A stretch of 64,000 nt of DNA from Sphingopyxis lindanitolerans. GTDB taxonomy: Bacteria > Pseudomonadota > Alphaproteobacteria > Sphingomonadales > Sphingomonadaceae. The notes below the pieces were generated by a model, which did not search any database, was not told the DNA's origin, and saw only the letters and a program-made list of their open reading frames with translations. Below, piece after piece: positions 34,661 through 43,545 of the stretch; position 1 is the first letter of the stretch; every line of letters begins with the position of its first letter. The position numbers and the translations under genes are program-made. The stretch is from the NCBI RefSeq assembly GCF_002993885.1, contig NZ_CM009578.1:3987569-4051568 (forward strand), read 5' to 3'.

Positions 34661-35677
34661 TTACAACCGGACGAGCATCTTGCCGATATTCTCGCCGGAA
34701 AACAGGCCGAGGAATGCGTCCGGCGCCGCGTCCAGCCCGTCGCGCACCGTCTCGCGCATCAGGACGGCGCCGCTTGCGATCAGCCCACCCATATCGGCGT
34801 AGAATTCCTCGGCGCAATCGATGAACTGGTCGGTGTAGATAAAGCCTTCCATGCGGATGCGCGCCGGGATGGTGCGGACCAGATAGCTCATCTCCTGCGC
34901 CTTGCCGTCGTTGTAGACATCGATCATTCCGCAGATCGCGAAGCGCGCGAAATCATTGGCGGTCGCGAAAGCGGCGTCGAGATGCTCGCCACCGACATTG
35001 TCGAAATAGACGTCGATCCCCGGCTTGCCGAGCCGTTCGAGCGCCGCGGCAAGCTGTGGCAAGACGGGGCCGGCCTTGTAGTCGATCACCGCATCGGCGC
35101 CGAGGTCATCGACCCACCGGCCTTTTTCCGCGCCGCCCGCCGAGCCGATGACCGTCATCTCGCGCGCCTTGGCGATCTGGACCACGGCCGAACCGACCGC
35201 GCCCGCCGCCGCTGAAACGAAGACCGTGTCGCCGGGCCTGGCCGCCGCGATGCGGAGCAGGCCGATCCAGGCCGTTCCGCCGGTCAGACCCATATTGTGG
35301 AGAAAGGTCTGCGGCGAAAGGCCCGTCGCCAGCAGGTCGGCGGGCAGCCTGTTCGGCATCATGTCGAGCCCGATGATCCCGCCGTCGCGCCAGCCGCCCA
35401 TATGGAGGATCAGGTCGCCGGGGGCGAAACCCTCCATCCGGCTTTCAAGCACCTCGCCGATCGCGCCGCCGGTCATCGGCTGGTCGAGCTGGAATCCCGC
35501 CGCATAGCTTTTCGCGTCGTTCATTCGCCCGCGCATATAGGGATCGACCGAGAGCCAGAGGTTGCGGATGCGAAGCTGGTCGGCTTCGAGCGGTTCGTCG
35601 GGAAGCTCGCGCAGCGCGAAATCGTCCCGCGACGGCAGTCCTTGCGGACGGCGGATCAAATGCCAGGCCTTGCTCAT
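34661..35677 (-). CDS. NADP-dependent oxidoreductase (CurA/PTGR-like)
   Basis: A 338-residue medium-chain dehydrogenase/reductase without the structural zinc cysteines. The N-terminal segment LRNLWLSVDPYMRGRMND-like (RIRNLWLSVDPYMRGRM) and the nucleotide-binding VSAAAGAVGSAVVQIAK are hallmarks of the prostaglandin-reductase/curcumin-reductase (CurA) and alkenal-reductase group, which use NADPH to reduce activated C=C bonds. DVYFDNVGGEHLDA and FAICGMIDVYN follow as expected. ATG 35677 (MSKAWHL) sits behind GGGGACT. It diverges from the tRNA-Ala promoter. The physiological substrate is not known. Confidence 0.93.
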   Translation of the reverse strand: MSKAWHLIRRPQGLPSRDDFALRELPDEPLEADQLRIRNLWLSVDPYMRGRMNDAKSYAAGFQLDQPMTGGAIGEVLESRMEGFAPGDLILHMGGWRDGGIIGLDMMPNRLPADLLATGLSPQTFLHNMGLTGGTAWIGLLRIAAARPGDTVFVSAAAGAVGSAVVQIAKAREMTVIGSAGGAEKGRWVDDLGADAVIDYKAGPVLPQLAAALERLGKPGIDVYFDNVGGEHLDAAFATANDFARFAICGMIDVYNDGKAQEMSYLVRTIPARIRMEGFIYTDQFIDCAEEFYADMGGLIASGAVLMRETVRDGLDAAPDAFLGLFSGENIGKMLVRL

Positions 35678-35729
35678 AGTCCCCACTCCCCAATTTTTCC
35701 GGTCGCGGCGACAATCGTCAGAAAAGCCG

Positions 35730-35758
35730 TTGCCACTGTCAACCAGTATCGCTAAGAG
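35730..35758 (+). promoter_or_regulatory. Promoter of tRNA-Ala
   Basis: TTGCCA (35730-35735) and TAAGAG (35753-35758) are separated by exactly 17 bases, and the predicted transcript start (about 35765) is just upstream of the mature tRNA 5' end. It is inferred from box match and spacing. Confidence 0.5.
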
Positions 35759-35770
35759 CCGCCCGGTCGC

Positions 35771-35846
35771 GGGGCCGTAGCTCAGATGGGAGAGCGCTGC
35801 AATCGCACTGCAGAGGTCAGGGGTTCGATTCCCCTCGGCTCCACCA
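35771..35846 (+). tRNA. tRNA-Ala(CGC)
   Basis: A full 76-base cloverleaf with encoded CCA. The acceptor stem GGGGCCG pairs with CGGCTCC and contains the G3-U70 wobble that identifies alanine tRNAs. The anticodon stem CTGCA/TGCAG carries the 7-base loop ATCGCAC with anticodon CGC, reading GCG codons. The T arm AGGGG-TTCGATT-CCCCT is perfect. GCG is abundant in this GC-rich genome, which fits a dedicated isoacceptor. Confidence 0.97.
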
Positions 35847-35898
35847 GCGACCTTTTGGCCCTAACCATTGTTTTACCTGGATGCCGTAGGCGAGACGC

Positions 35899-36753
35899 AT
35901 GGTGGGTCCGATCTTTTCCAGCGATGCGCATGCGGCCTTCAACGCGGCCTACCCTGGCGTGCCGACGCATCTGACGCACCAGATTGCCGGTCATCCGTTG
36001 CTGGAACTCGGCGCCTTGCTGGAGCTTGCCGGTCGGCTGCGTCCCGAAAGCCTGGAGCATAATGCGGCGGTCGATCTGCCGCTGGGTATCCGCAATGCCG
36101 ATATTCCCGCCAACGGCCTTTCGGTGGCGGATACGATTGCGCGGATCGATGAATGCGGATCGTGGGTCTTGCTCAAGACCGTCGATCAGGACGCGGCCTA
36201 CGCCGCCCTGATGCGCGAGGTGCTGGCCGAGATCGAGCCGGTGGTCGAACCCCGCACGGGGGCGATGATGCGTCTGGAAGGCTTTATCTTCATCTCCTCT
36301 CCGCGGGCGGTGACCCCGCTGCATTTCGACCCCGAATATAATATATTGTTCCAGGCGCGCGGGTCGAAGACGATGACGCTGTTTCCGCCCGCCGATCCGG
36401 ACATCATCGGCCAGCCCTTCTTCGAGCAATATTTTGCCGGGGGGCCGCGTAACCTGCCCTGGCGCGACGAATGGGCGGCGCGGGGGCGGGCCATCGACAT
36501 TTCGCCGGGCGAGGCGATCTATGTCCCCATACTCGCGCCGCACTGGGTCCAGACGCACGACGATGTTTCGGTATCGCTGTCGCTGACGTGGCGCAGCGAG
36601 TGGAGCTTTCACCATGCCGATGCCTGCCGGTTCAACCGCCGGTTGCGCGCGCGCGGGCTGAACCCAGCGGCGCCGCGCCTCTATCCGCAAAACAATCGTC
36701 TGAAATCCTATGCCCAGCGCGCGCTGGCGCGGATCGAGGCGCGCGGCGGCTAG
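35899..36753 (+). CDS. Cupin-like (JmjC-type) domain protein
   Basis: A 284-residue protein of the cupin_8/JmjC-like family, Fe(II)/2-oxoglutarate-dependent oxygenases in the cases studied. The HxD iron motif is in VTPLHFDPEYNILFQ at about residues 141-152, the 2OG-contacting Lys in GSKTMTLFPP and the distal His in LAPHWVQTHD. The N-terminus contains a Leu-rich region specific to bacterial members. In sphingomonads such proteins occur near SapC and TonB-receptor genes. It is tail to tail with an aspartyl/asparaginyl-hydroxylase-like gene, so two 2OG-oxygenase-type genes are neighbours. Substrate is unknown. The start at 35899 is the first ATG after the tRNA that keeps the conserved N-terminus; its ribosome-binding site is weak. 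Confidence 0.88.
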   Translation: MVGPIFSSDAHAAFNAAYPGVPTHLTHQIAGHPLLELGALLELAGRLRPESLEHNAAVDLPLGIRNADIPANGLSVADTIARIDECGSWVLLKTVDQDAAYAALMREVLAEIEPVVEPRTGAMMRLEGFIFISSPRAVTPLHFDPEYNILFQARGSKTMTLFPPADPDIIGQPFFEQYFAGGPRNLPWRDEWAARGRAIDISPGEAIYVPILAPHWVQTHDDVSVSLSLTWRSEWSFHHADACRFNRRLRARGLNPAAPRLYPQNNRLKSYAQRALARIEARGG

Positions 36754-36771
36754 ACCCGAAATCAATCGGGT
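36754..36771. terminator. Hairpin between the two convergent oxygenase-like genes
   Basis: A 6-bp stem (ACCCGA 36754-36759 with TCGGGT 36766-36771, 6-base loop) starts immediately after the cupin-like gene stop and is followed by a C/T-rich run. It is a weak terminator candidate. Confidence 0.45.
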
Positions 36772-36792
36772 TCGTCTCTTTCTCGAAAAACC

Positions 36793-37854
36793 TTATGCTT
36801 CGCCATAAGTGTCGATCGCCGCGAAGATGCGCGCCAACTGGCCGCGCTCGTCGGCGTCGATATCGGGGCGCCAGATTTCGAACAGCAGCACGCTGCGGTC
36901 GCTGGCGCCGCGATTCCAGGCTTCATGCTCGAAGCTGTCGTCGAATATCGTCAACTCGCCCATATGCCATTCGCGGGTCTTGGCGCCGACCCGCAGGCCG
37001 CAGCCATCGGGAATGACCAACGGCAGGTGACAGATCAACCGCGTATTGAGCATGCCATGATGCGGCTGGATGTGCGTGCCGGGGGTCAGTCGCGAAAAAA
37101 GGGCGAGGGGCGCACGGCCCGGAATCACCGGCTGCGGCGCATGGGCCAGCGCCGCGAGCGTCTGTGGGCAAAGGTCCGCCATGCCTTCGGCGACGACGCC
37201 GTCCTTCCATAGCCACGCCGCCCCCCAGTCGGGCTTGTCGAGCAGTGGGTTGTTCGGCGGCGGCCGGTCGGCGCTGGCGGTGACATAGGGCGCGAACCGG
37301 TCGGCGGATTGGTCGATCAGCACCAGTAATTCGGCGCGGATCGCATCGGTCGCTGCCTCGACCGCCGGAACCCATTCGAAATCGGCGCGGTCGAAGAAGG
37401 GGCGCTGCGCCAGACCGGGGAAATAGAACATGCTCGGCTGTTGCAGATAGAGCGGTTGTTCGCCGGCCAGCATGCGCAAGGCTTCGGCCACGCGCGGGCT
37501 GGCCGACCGCGTGTCGATCCCCGCCTCGCGCAACTGGCCGAGCAGATGATCGGCGAAGGTGCGTTCGGTCGCGGCAAGAAATTGTTCGGCGCGCTGAAGG
37601 CCGGGATGCAGGGCGGGGGGCACATTCTGGGCTTGCGTCGCCGTGCCGAGCGCGAGGCGATAGAAACTGCCCGCCGCGCGCTCGTCCCCCAGGCGGCGTT
37701 TAAGCTCCGCCATTGCCAGCTGTGCCGCAATATTCCCGCGGTCGGCGCGGATCGCGGTGTCGAGTATGGCCGTTTCCGCCGCGACATCGTCACGGCGATG
37801 GGCGTCGCGTGCCTGGTCCAGCCATGTCGTCTGCCCCGTCATGACCAAAGCCAT
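36793..37854 (-). CDS. TPR - aspartyl/asparaginyl beta-hydroxylase domain protein
   Basis: A 353-residue protein. Residues about 1-110 are TPR-like helices (WLDQARDAHRRDDVAAETAI, LGDERAAGSFYRLAL). The C-terminal domain is an Asp/Asn beta-hydroxylase (AspH) fold with the iron-binding region THIQPHHGMLNTRLICHLPL, the GLRVGAKTREWHMGELTIFD strand block and the distal HEAWNRG, where the second His is expected. Such enzymes hydroxylate Asp/Asn side chains using 2-oxoglutarate. ATG 37854 is preferred (AAAGGGCC upstream); ATG 37842 is an alternative. It starts 40 bases after the DUF4349 gene on the same strand, so cotranscription is likely. Confidence 0.9.
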   Translation of the reverse strand: MALVMTGQTTWLDQARDAHRRDDVAAETAILDTAIRADRGNIAAQLAMAELKRRLGDERAAGSFYRLALGTATQAQNVPPALHPGLQRAEQFLAATERTFADHLLGQLREAGIDTRSASPRVAEALRMLAGEQPLYLQQPSMFYFPGLAQRPFFDRADFEWVPAVEAATDAIRAELLVLIDQSADRFAPYVTASADRPPPNNPLLDKPDWGAAWLWKDGVVAEGMADLCPQTLAALAHAPQPVIPGRAPLALFSRLTPGTHIQPHHGMLNTRLICHLPLVIPDGCGLRVGAKTREWHMGELTIFDDSFEHEAWNRGASDRSVLLFEIWRPDIDADERGQLARIFAAIDTYGEA

Positions 37855-37894
37855 AACGTCGCACCGGCCCTTTGCAAGCGACGCCCTGTCGGTG

Positions 37895-38806
37895 TCAGCT
37901 TGCGGGCGGGACGACAGGATCGCGCGCCTCGGAGGTTTCGCCCCGAAGCTGGCGGCGGACGGCGACAAGGAAGCGGCTGCGCCAGAAGGCGATGATCAGC
38001 GCGGCGACTATGCCCCATGGCAAGATGGCCGCACCCAGCGTCAGAACGAAGGTCAACGCGGTGCCGCCGCTGCGCATCAGGGTCTCGCCCGCATTGGCGA
38101 AGGGGTTTTCGCGGCCGATGCCGGGCAGCCCGCCGTCGCTGACATAATTGAAGGCGACGCTCGTCCATGCGATCCGCGCTTCGCCGCTGCGACGGTTTTG
38201 GCGTTCGTCGCCGACTTGTCCGCGTAGCTGGCCGATCTGCGCAAGAATTTCAGCGCGCTCGCGCTTGTCGAGCCCGCCCGATTTCAACCGTTGTTCGAGC
38301 CGCGCAATTTCGGCCTCCGAACCCGCGCTTCGTTGCTGCGAGGCGAGGATTTGTGTGCCGACATCTTCGCCCGCGATGCTGGCATCGGCCAAAACGCCTT
38401 CGGCTTTTTCAACGCTCGCTATGGCGCCCGCACCGAATTTGCGCGCGATGCCGGGGTCGAGCTTGAACTGGGTCTGCGCCTCGACGAGCTTTTCGTCGGT
38501 GAGTTGATAGCGGACATCGACAATGCGGCAACGCTGGACGCCAAGCGTTTCGCAGGCGGCGGCATGCTGCTCCTGAACCTTCGAGATGCGATCGTCGGCA
38601 AGGCGAAATATATAGGAATAATCGAAAGCGACGCCGGGCGCGGCCTCCATGCCGATCCGGGGCGTGCGGGCGGCATCGGCCGCGCTGTCGGCTTCGCTCG
38701 TTGCTGCGGCGGAAGGGATGTCATTCGATGCGGCATCGTCGGCTGATTGTTCGGAGCAGCCGACAAGGGCGAGCGCCATCGCGCCCGCTAAGAGCTTATT
38801 TTGCAT
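37895..38806 (-). CDS. DUF4349 lipoprotein
   Basis: A 303-residue protein with a lipoprotein signal (MQNKLLAGAMALALVGC, lipidated Cys 17), then an Ala/Ser/Asp-rich linker. A DUF4349 region follows from about residue 55: FDYSYIFRLADDRISKVQEQHAAAC, a coiled-coil segment (about 145-205, SEAEIARLEQRLKSGGLDKRE) and RIAWTSVAFNYVS. A C-terminal membrane helix (about 255-280, FVLTLGAAILPWGIVAALII) and a basic end complete it. The two-point membrane attachment suggests it spans the periplasmic face with a cytoplasmic tail. GGGAGAG precedes the ATG. DUF4349 proteins have no established function. It is the first gene of a pair with the AspH-like gene. Confidence 0.88.
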   Translation of the reverse strand: MQNKLLAGAMALALVGCSEQSADDAASNDIPSAAATSEADSAADAARTPRIGMEAAPGVAFDYSYIFRLADDRISKVQEQHAAACETLGVQRCRIVDVRYQLTDEKLVEAQTQFKLDPGIARKFGAGAIASVEKAEGVLADASIAGEDVGTQILASQQRSAGSEAEIARLEQRLKSGGLDKRERAEILAQIGQLRGQVGDERQNRRSGEARIAWTSVAFNYVSDGGLPGIGRENPFANAGETLMRSGGTALTFVLTLGAAILPWGIVAALIIAFWRSRFLVAVRRQLRGETSEARDPVVPPAS

Positions 38807-38880
38807 AGATACTCTCCCAAAACGCGACTCGTTGGCCGCGTGGGGTGACATATCATAAGTAATGTAGTTGACAATAAAAT

Positions 38881-41178
38881 TCAGGCGGCTTGCACAAAGC
38901 TGTCCAGAACCCGTTTGCTGCCTGCCTGATCGAATTCGACCTCCAGCTTGTTGCCGTCGACATCCATGATTTCGCCGTAACCGAATTTCTCATGAAACAC
39001 GCGCATCCCGATCGCGAGATCGGAGCGCGGTTTCGCACCGACCGAAGCGGCAGGCGCGCGCTCGCTGGGGACGGGGGCGCGCGTGACGGTCGATGAAGAG
39101 GCGACCGCGCGCTGCCACGCCGGGCCGCGCGTCATCGTGCGCGCGGGGTTGCGCTCCGCGACATGCGCGAAGGGGTCGCCCTGCGCCGACCAATTGGCGC
39201 GCCACAGGCTGGCCCCGCCGCCGAAGCTGTTTTCGCTGTCGACATGCTCGGGCGGGATTTCGCCGATGAAGCGGCTGGGGATGCTGCTCATCCACTGGCC
39301 GTAGATGCGGCGGTTGGCGGCGTGATAGATGGTCGCGCGCTGGCGGGCGCGGGTGATGGCGACATAGGCGAGGCGGCGTTCCTCCTCGAGGCTCGCGGTG
39401 CCGCCTTCGTCCATCGAACGCTGCGAGGGGAAGACGCCATCTTCCCAGCCGGCAAGGAAGACATGATCGAATTCGAGGCCCTTCGCCGCGTGGATCGTCA
39501 TGATCGTGACGGTTTCGGTGTCGTCATTCTGATCGCGATCCATGACGAGGCTGACATGCTCGAGGAATTCTTCGAGCGTTTCATACTCCTCCATCGCCCG
39601 GACGAGTTCGGAGAGATTCTCGAGCCGCCCCGCCGCCTCGACGCTGCGATCGGCCTGGAGCATCGCGGTATAGCCCGATTCGTCGAGGATGAGCTGAGTC
39701 AGTTCGGGGTGCGACAGCGCGTTCGCCTTGCCCTGCCAACCGCGCATCAGTGCAACGAAGTTCGCGAGCTGGCGCCGCGCCTGCGGGGTCAGCTCGTCGG
39801 TCTCGGTAATCCGGGCCGCGGCGTGGAACAGCGGCGCGCGCTCATGCCGTGCATATTGATGGATACGCGCGAGCGCCTTGTCGCCGAGCCCGCGCTTGGG
39901 GACGTTGACGATGCGCTCGAACGCCAGATCGTCGGCGGGCGACTGGACAAGGCGCAGATAGGCGAGCGCGTCGCGGATTTCGGCGCGTTCGTAGAAGCGA
40001 TAGCCGCCGACGATACGATAGGGCATGCCGATCGCGATAAAGCGATCCTCGAACTCGCGCGTCTGGAACTGGGCGCGGACGAGGATGGCGGTGCGGTCGA
40101 GGCTGATCTTGCGGTGCTGGAGCGTTTCCAGCTCCTCGCCGATCCGCCGCGCTTCCTCCGGCCCGTCCCATACGCCGACGACGCGCAGCTTGTCGCCGGG
40201 TTCAAGGTCGGTCCACAGCGTCTTGCCGAGCCGGTCCGAATTCTGCGCGATCAGCGCCGAAGCGGCGGCAAGGATTTGCGGGGTCGAGCGATAATTTTGT
40301 TCGAGGCGGATCACCGTCGCGCCGGGGAAATCCTTTTCAAAGCGCAGGATGTTCGCCACCTCGGCGCCGCGCCATGAATAGATCGACTGGTCGTCGTCGC
40401 CGACGCAGCAGATATTCTTCCGGGTCTGCGCCAGCAGGCGGAGCCAGAGATATTGGCTGGCGTTGGTGTCCTGATATTCGTCGACGAGGATATATTTGAA
40501 GCGGTTCTGAAAATGTTCGAGCACGTCGCGGTGGGTTTTCAGGATCACCAGCATGTGGAGCAGCAGGTCGCCGAAATCGCAGGCATTCAGCGTTTTCAGC
40601 CGGGCCTGGTAGAGGGCGTAGAAATGCTGGCCCTTGCCATCGGCATAGGCTTCGCGGTCGGCGGCATCGAGGTCGCCCGGCACGAGGCCGCGGTTCTTCC
40701 ATTTGTCGATCAGCCCGGCAAGCTGGCGCGCCGGCCAGCGTTTTTCGTCGAGCCCCTCGGCCTGGATGAGCTGTTTGAGCACGCGAAGCTGGTCGTCGGT
40801 GTCGAGGATGGTGAAATTGCTTTGCAGCCCGACCAGTTCGGCGTGACGGCGGAGCATCTTCGCCGCGATGCTGTGAAAGGTGCCGAGCCACGGCATCCCC
40901 TCGACCGCGTCGCCGATCATCCGCCCGATCCGCTCGCGCATCTCGCGCGCCGCCTTGTTGGTGAAGGTGACGGCGAGAATCTCGGACGGCCAGGCGCGGC
41001 GCGTCGCGATGATGTGAGCGAGGCGGGCGGTCAGCGCCGCGGTCTTGCCGGTGCCCGCGCCCGCGAGCATCAGCACCGGCCCCTCGGTCGTCAGCACCGC
41101 TTGCCGCTGCGGACCGTTGAGACCGCGCAGGTAGGGCGGATCCGATGCGTCGGGTAAAGGAGCAATGGGCGTGTTCAC
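38881..41178 (-). CDS. UvrD/PcrA-type ATP-dependent DNA helicase
   Basis: A 765-residue superfamily 1A helicase. Motifs in order: LAGAGTGKTAALTARLA (I), TFTNKAAREM (Ia), LVDEYQDTN (II), GDDDQSIYSWRGA (III), RLEQNYRSTPQIL (IV), MTIHAAKGLEFDHVF (V) and YVAITRARQR (VI). The C-terminal tail ends in a Tudor-like module (GMRVFHEKFGYGEIMDVDG) that in PcrA/UvrD contacts RNA polymerase. Roles are in nucleotide excision repair and replication-fork clearing. The start is GTG 41178 (VNTPIAPLPDASD), 10 bases after the upstream DUF2520 gene; the open frame continues through that gene but is not conserved. It could be named uvrD or pcrA; the sequence alone does not choose. Confidence 0.95.
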   Translation of the reverse strand: MNTPIAPLPDASDPPYLRGLNGPQRQAVLTTEGPVLMLAGAGTGKTAALTARLAHIIATRRAWPSEILAVTFTNKAAREMRERIGRMIGDAVEGMPWLGTFHSIAAKMLRRHAELVGLQSNFTILDTDDQLRVLKQLIQAEGLDEKRWPARQLAGLIDKWKNRGLVPGDLDAADREAYADGKGQHFYALYQARLKTLNACDFGDLLLHMLVILKTHRDVLEHFQNRFKYILVDEYQDTNASQYLWLRLLAQTRKNICCVGDDDQSIYSWRGAEVANILRFEKDFPGATVIRLEQNYRSTPQILAAASALIAQNSDRLGKTLWTDLEPGDKLRVVGVWDGPEEARRIGEELETLQHRKISLDRTAILVRAQFQTREFEDRFIAIGMPYRIVGGYRFYERAEIRDALAYLRLVQSPADDLAFERIVNVPKRGLGDKALARIHQYARHERAPLFHAAARITETDELTPQARRQLANFVALMRGWQGKANALSHPELTQLILDESGYTAMLQADRSVEAAGRLENLSELVRAMEEYETLEEFLEHVSLVMDRDQNDDTETVTIMTIHAAKGLEFDHVFLAGWEDGVFPSQRSMDEGGTASLEEERRLAYVAITRARQRATIYHAANRRIYGQWMSSIPSRFIGEIPPEHVDSENSFGGGASLWRANWSAQGDPFAHVAERNPARTMTRGPAWQRAVASSSTVTRAPVPSERAPAASVGAKPRSDLAIGMRVFHEKFGYGEIMDVDGNKLEVEFDQAGSKRVLDSFVQAA

Positions 41179-41188
41179 GCGCGAACGA

Positions 41189-42049
41189 TTAGGGAACAGC
41201 GGCGGTGCTGTCCAGTGCGCGGCGAAGCCTCGACGGCTCGCGCCGCCCCAATTCGTCGAGCGTCGCAAGCGCCATCGCGCGATAGGCGGGAAGCAGGTCG
41301 GGGCAATGGGCGGTGAGCGCGGCCAGATGCCCCGCGACGGTCTGGTCGTCCCCGCGCAGCAGCGGCCCCGACAAGGCCGCGAAGCCGCGTTCCAGGCTGT
41401 TTTCGAGCGCCGCGCGAACAAGGGGCGCAAGCAGCGCCGCGGGGTCGTCGACCCCCGCCGCGGTCAGCGCGTGCGACGCGCCCGTCATCACCGTCACCAG
41501 ATGGTTGGAGGCGTGGCAGAGCGCGGCATGATAGAGCGGGCGGCGTTCCTCCTTTATGTCGACCGCGATGCCGCCGAGCAGACCGACGATCTGCCGCGCG
41601 GCGTCGCTGGCCTGCGGCGAGGAACCCGTGATCGCGAAGCGCGCCCGCGCCATGCGCTCGACCTCGCTTCGCGCATCGCCGGTAAAGGTCATCGCTGGAT
41701 GGATCGCCGCGGTCAGCGCTCCAACGTCGCGCAGCGGATCGAGGATCGCGGCGCCGCTGGCGCCGCTGACGTGAAAAACGAAGGGCGCGGCACGCGCGGG
41801 CAAGGCGGCCGCGAGGTCGGCAGCTACGGCTTCGAGTGCGTCGTCGGAGACCGCGATAGCGATGACATCGCAGCCGCTTGCGAGATCGTTCAGCCGCGGC
41901 GCTGCAACCGCGTGGGCGACGGCGCGGGCCTTGTCAGGCGATCGCGTCCACAGCAGCGGCCGCCGGACCGAATGCTGCGTGAGAGCAAGCGCCAGCGCCT
42001 GCGCGACGCGGCCCGCGCCAACGATGCCGATCTGATTATATGCGGTCAT
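41189..42049 (-). CDS. Rossmann-like / DUF2520 domain protein
   Basis: A 286-residue protein. The N-terminal NAD(P)-binding Rossmann half starts IGIVGAGRVAQALALAL (residues 7-23), resembling ProC/6-phosphogluconate-dehydrogenase-type dinucleotide binding, with LTAAIHPAMTFTG as a family block. The C-terminal helical DUF2520 half includes YHAALCHASNHLVTVM, where a conserved His/Asn pair sits. Family members are putative oxidoreductases of unknown substrate. It is followed 10 bases later by the helicase gene and probably cotranscribed. It diverges from the MHS transporter gene. Confidence 0.92.
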   Translation of the reverse strand: MTAYNQIGIVGAGRVAQALALALTQHSVRRPLLWTRSPDKARAVAHAVAAPRLNDLASGCDVIAIAVSDDALEAVAADLAAALPARAAPFVFHVSGASGAAILDPLRDVGALTAAIHPAMTFTGDARSEVERMARARFAITGSSPQASDAARQIVGLLGGIAVDIKEERRPLYHAALCHASNHLVTVMTGASHALTAAGVDDPAALLAPLVRAALENSLERGFAALSGPLLRGDDQTVAGHLAALTAHCPDLLPAYRAMALATLDELGRREPSRLRRALDSTAAVP

Positions 42050-42108
42050 GGGATTGCCTCTACCGTGGCTGAAACCGTTTCGCCAACCATCTGAACGCGC
42101 AAAATGAC

Positions 42109-42136
42109 CGTCACCCCCGCGAAGGCGGGGGCGACG
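42109..42136. repeat. Solo half-element of repeat family C
   Basis: A single self-complementary arm (CGTCACCCCCGC-GAAG-GCGGGGGCGACG, one mismatch) matches the arms of the element at 34546-34639. It lies in the divergent gap between the DUF2520 and MHS transporter genes. Confidence 0.6.
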
Positions 42137-42258
42137 GATCTTTGCATATTATTCCGCAGGCATTCTCCCCGCCGCTATTCCGCCTTGCGCAACCCCGTCC
42201 AATCCGTCCAAAGCGGCGCCGACGAAAAGCCGACGAAACAAGGGAAGGGACGTTGCCC

Positions 42259-43527
42259 GTGGATTTGGCACCCTATCGCGCGAACCGGCGCATCCTGACC
42301 GCGAGCCTTGTCGGCACCGCGGTCGAATTTTATGATTTCTATATCTATGCCACCGCCGCGGCGCTGGTGATCGGGCCGCTCTTCTTTCCCGCCGAATCGC
42401 CGTCGGCGCAGCTGATGTTCAGCTTCATGAGTTTCGGGCTCGCCTTTCTGGCGCGGCCGGTGGGCGCGATCGTCTTTGGTCATTATGGCGACCGCATCGG
42501 GCGCAAGTCAACGCTGGTCGCCTCGCTGATGCTGATGGGCGCGTCGACGCTGCTGATCGCCTTCCTGCCCACCTATGCGATGGTCGGCTGGGTCGCGCCG
42601 CTGCTGCTCTGCATCCTGCGGTTCGGGCAAGGGCTGGGGCTCGGCGGTGAATGGGGCGGCGCGGCGCTGCTCGCGGTCGAAAATGCGCCGCCCGGATGGA
42701 AGTCGCGCTTCGGCATGTTCCCGCAATTGGGCGCGCCGGTCGGCTTTATCGCCGCAAACGGACTGTTCCTGCTGCTCGGAGTGTTTTTGAGCGACGCCGA
42801 TTTCGCCCGCTGGGGCTGGCGAATCCCCTTTCTCTTTTCGGCGGTGCTTGTCGCCCTGGGGCTGTGGGTGCGGCTGAAGATCGGCGAGACGCCGGATTTT
42901 GCCGCGGCGCTGGAGAAGGAGGCGCCGGTCGCCATTCCGCTCGGCGAGCTGTTTCGCCATCATCTCGTCACGACGTTCGCGGGCACCTTCGCGGTCGTCG
43001 CCTGTTTCGCGATCTTCTATCTCGCGACCAGTTTCGCGCTCGCGCACGGGACGACGACGCTCGGTTATCCGAAGGAGACCTTCCTGCTCGTCCAGCTCGG
43101 CGCGATCCTGTTCATGGCGGGCGGTATCATATTCGCGGGCTATGCGAGCGATGCGTCGAGCCCGCAGCGCGTGCTGACCTGGGGATGCGGCGCGACGATC
43201 CTCATCGGCTTGCTGTTCGGGCCGTCGCTTGCGTCGGGAAGCTGGCCGATCATCTTCGCCGGGCTCGCGTCGGCGCTGTTCGTGATGGGCCTGGTCTATG
43301 GTCCGCTCGGAAGCTGGCTGACCGCGCTGTTCCCGGTGCGCGTGCGCTATACCGGCGCATCGGTGACCTTCAACGCCGGCGGCATATTGGGCGGCGCGCT
43401 CGCGCCGATCATCGCGCAGGCCTTGAGCGATTGGCGCGGAACCGACGTGGTGGGGCTGTATCTCGCGCTCGCCGGGGTCGTGAGCTGGATCGGGTTGCGG
43501 ATGGTGCGGGGCAAAGCCGCCGAATAG
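42259..43527 (+). CDS. MHS-family (metabolite:H+ symporter) MFS transporter
   Basis: A 422-residue inner-membrane symporter with about 12 helices. The first helix block ASLVGTAVEFYDFYIYATAA contains the MHS-family Glu/Asp signature. FGHYGDRIGRKSTLV is the loop 2-3 motif and QGLGLGGEWGGAALLA the helix 4-5 motif characteristic of ProP/ShiA/KgtP-type carriers of organic acids or betaines. A GTG start at 42259 (VDLAPYRANRR) is used, with AAGGGA upstream; the open frame extends 39 codons further through the hairpin element without conservation. The substrate is unknown. It is tail to tail with rsmD across a 10-bp hairpin. Confidence 0.92.
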   Translation: MDLAPYRANRRILTASLVGTAVEFYDFYIYATAAALVIGPLFFPAESPSAQLMFSFMSFGLAFLARPVGAIVFGHYGDRIGRKSTLVASLMLMGASTLLIAFLPTYAMVGWVAPLLLCILRFGQGLGLGGEWGGAALLAVENAPPGWKSRFGMFPQLGAPVGFIAANGLFLLLGVFLSDADFARWGWRIPFLFSAVLVALGLWVRLKIGETPDFAAALEKEAPVAIPLGELFRHHLVTTFAGTFAVVACFAIFYLATSFALAHGTTTLGYPKETFLLVQLGAILFMAGGIIFAGYASDASSPQRVLTWGCGATILIGLLFGPSLASGSWPIIFAGLASALFVMGLVYGPLGSWLTALFPVRVRYTGASVTFNAGGILGGALAPIIAQALSDWRGTDVVGLYLALAGVVSWIGLRMVRGKAAE

Positions 43528-43545
43528 CGAAACACCGCTATTCGG
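43520..43545. terminator. Bidirectional hairpin spanning both stop codons (MHS gene / rsmD)
   Basis: A perfect 10-bp inverted repeat (43520-43529 with 43536-43545, 6-base loop AAACAC) encodes the last codons and stop codons of both convergent genes. No long T-run follows on either side. Confidence 0.5.

Noticed and set aside
35771..35846. tRNA-Ala as an integration site
   Set aside because: No integrase, no direct repeat of the tRNA 3' end and no foreign-looking cargo within the following 10 kb.
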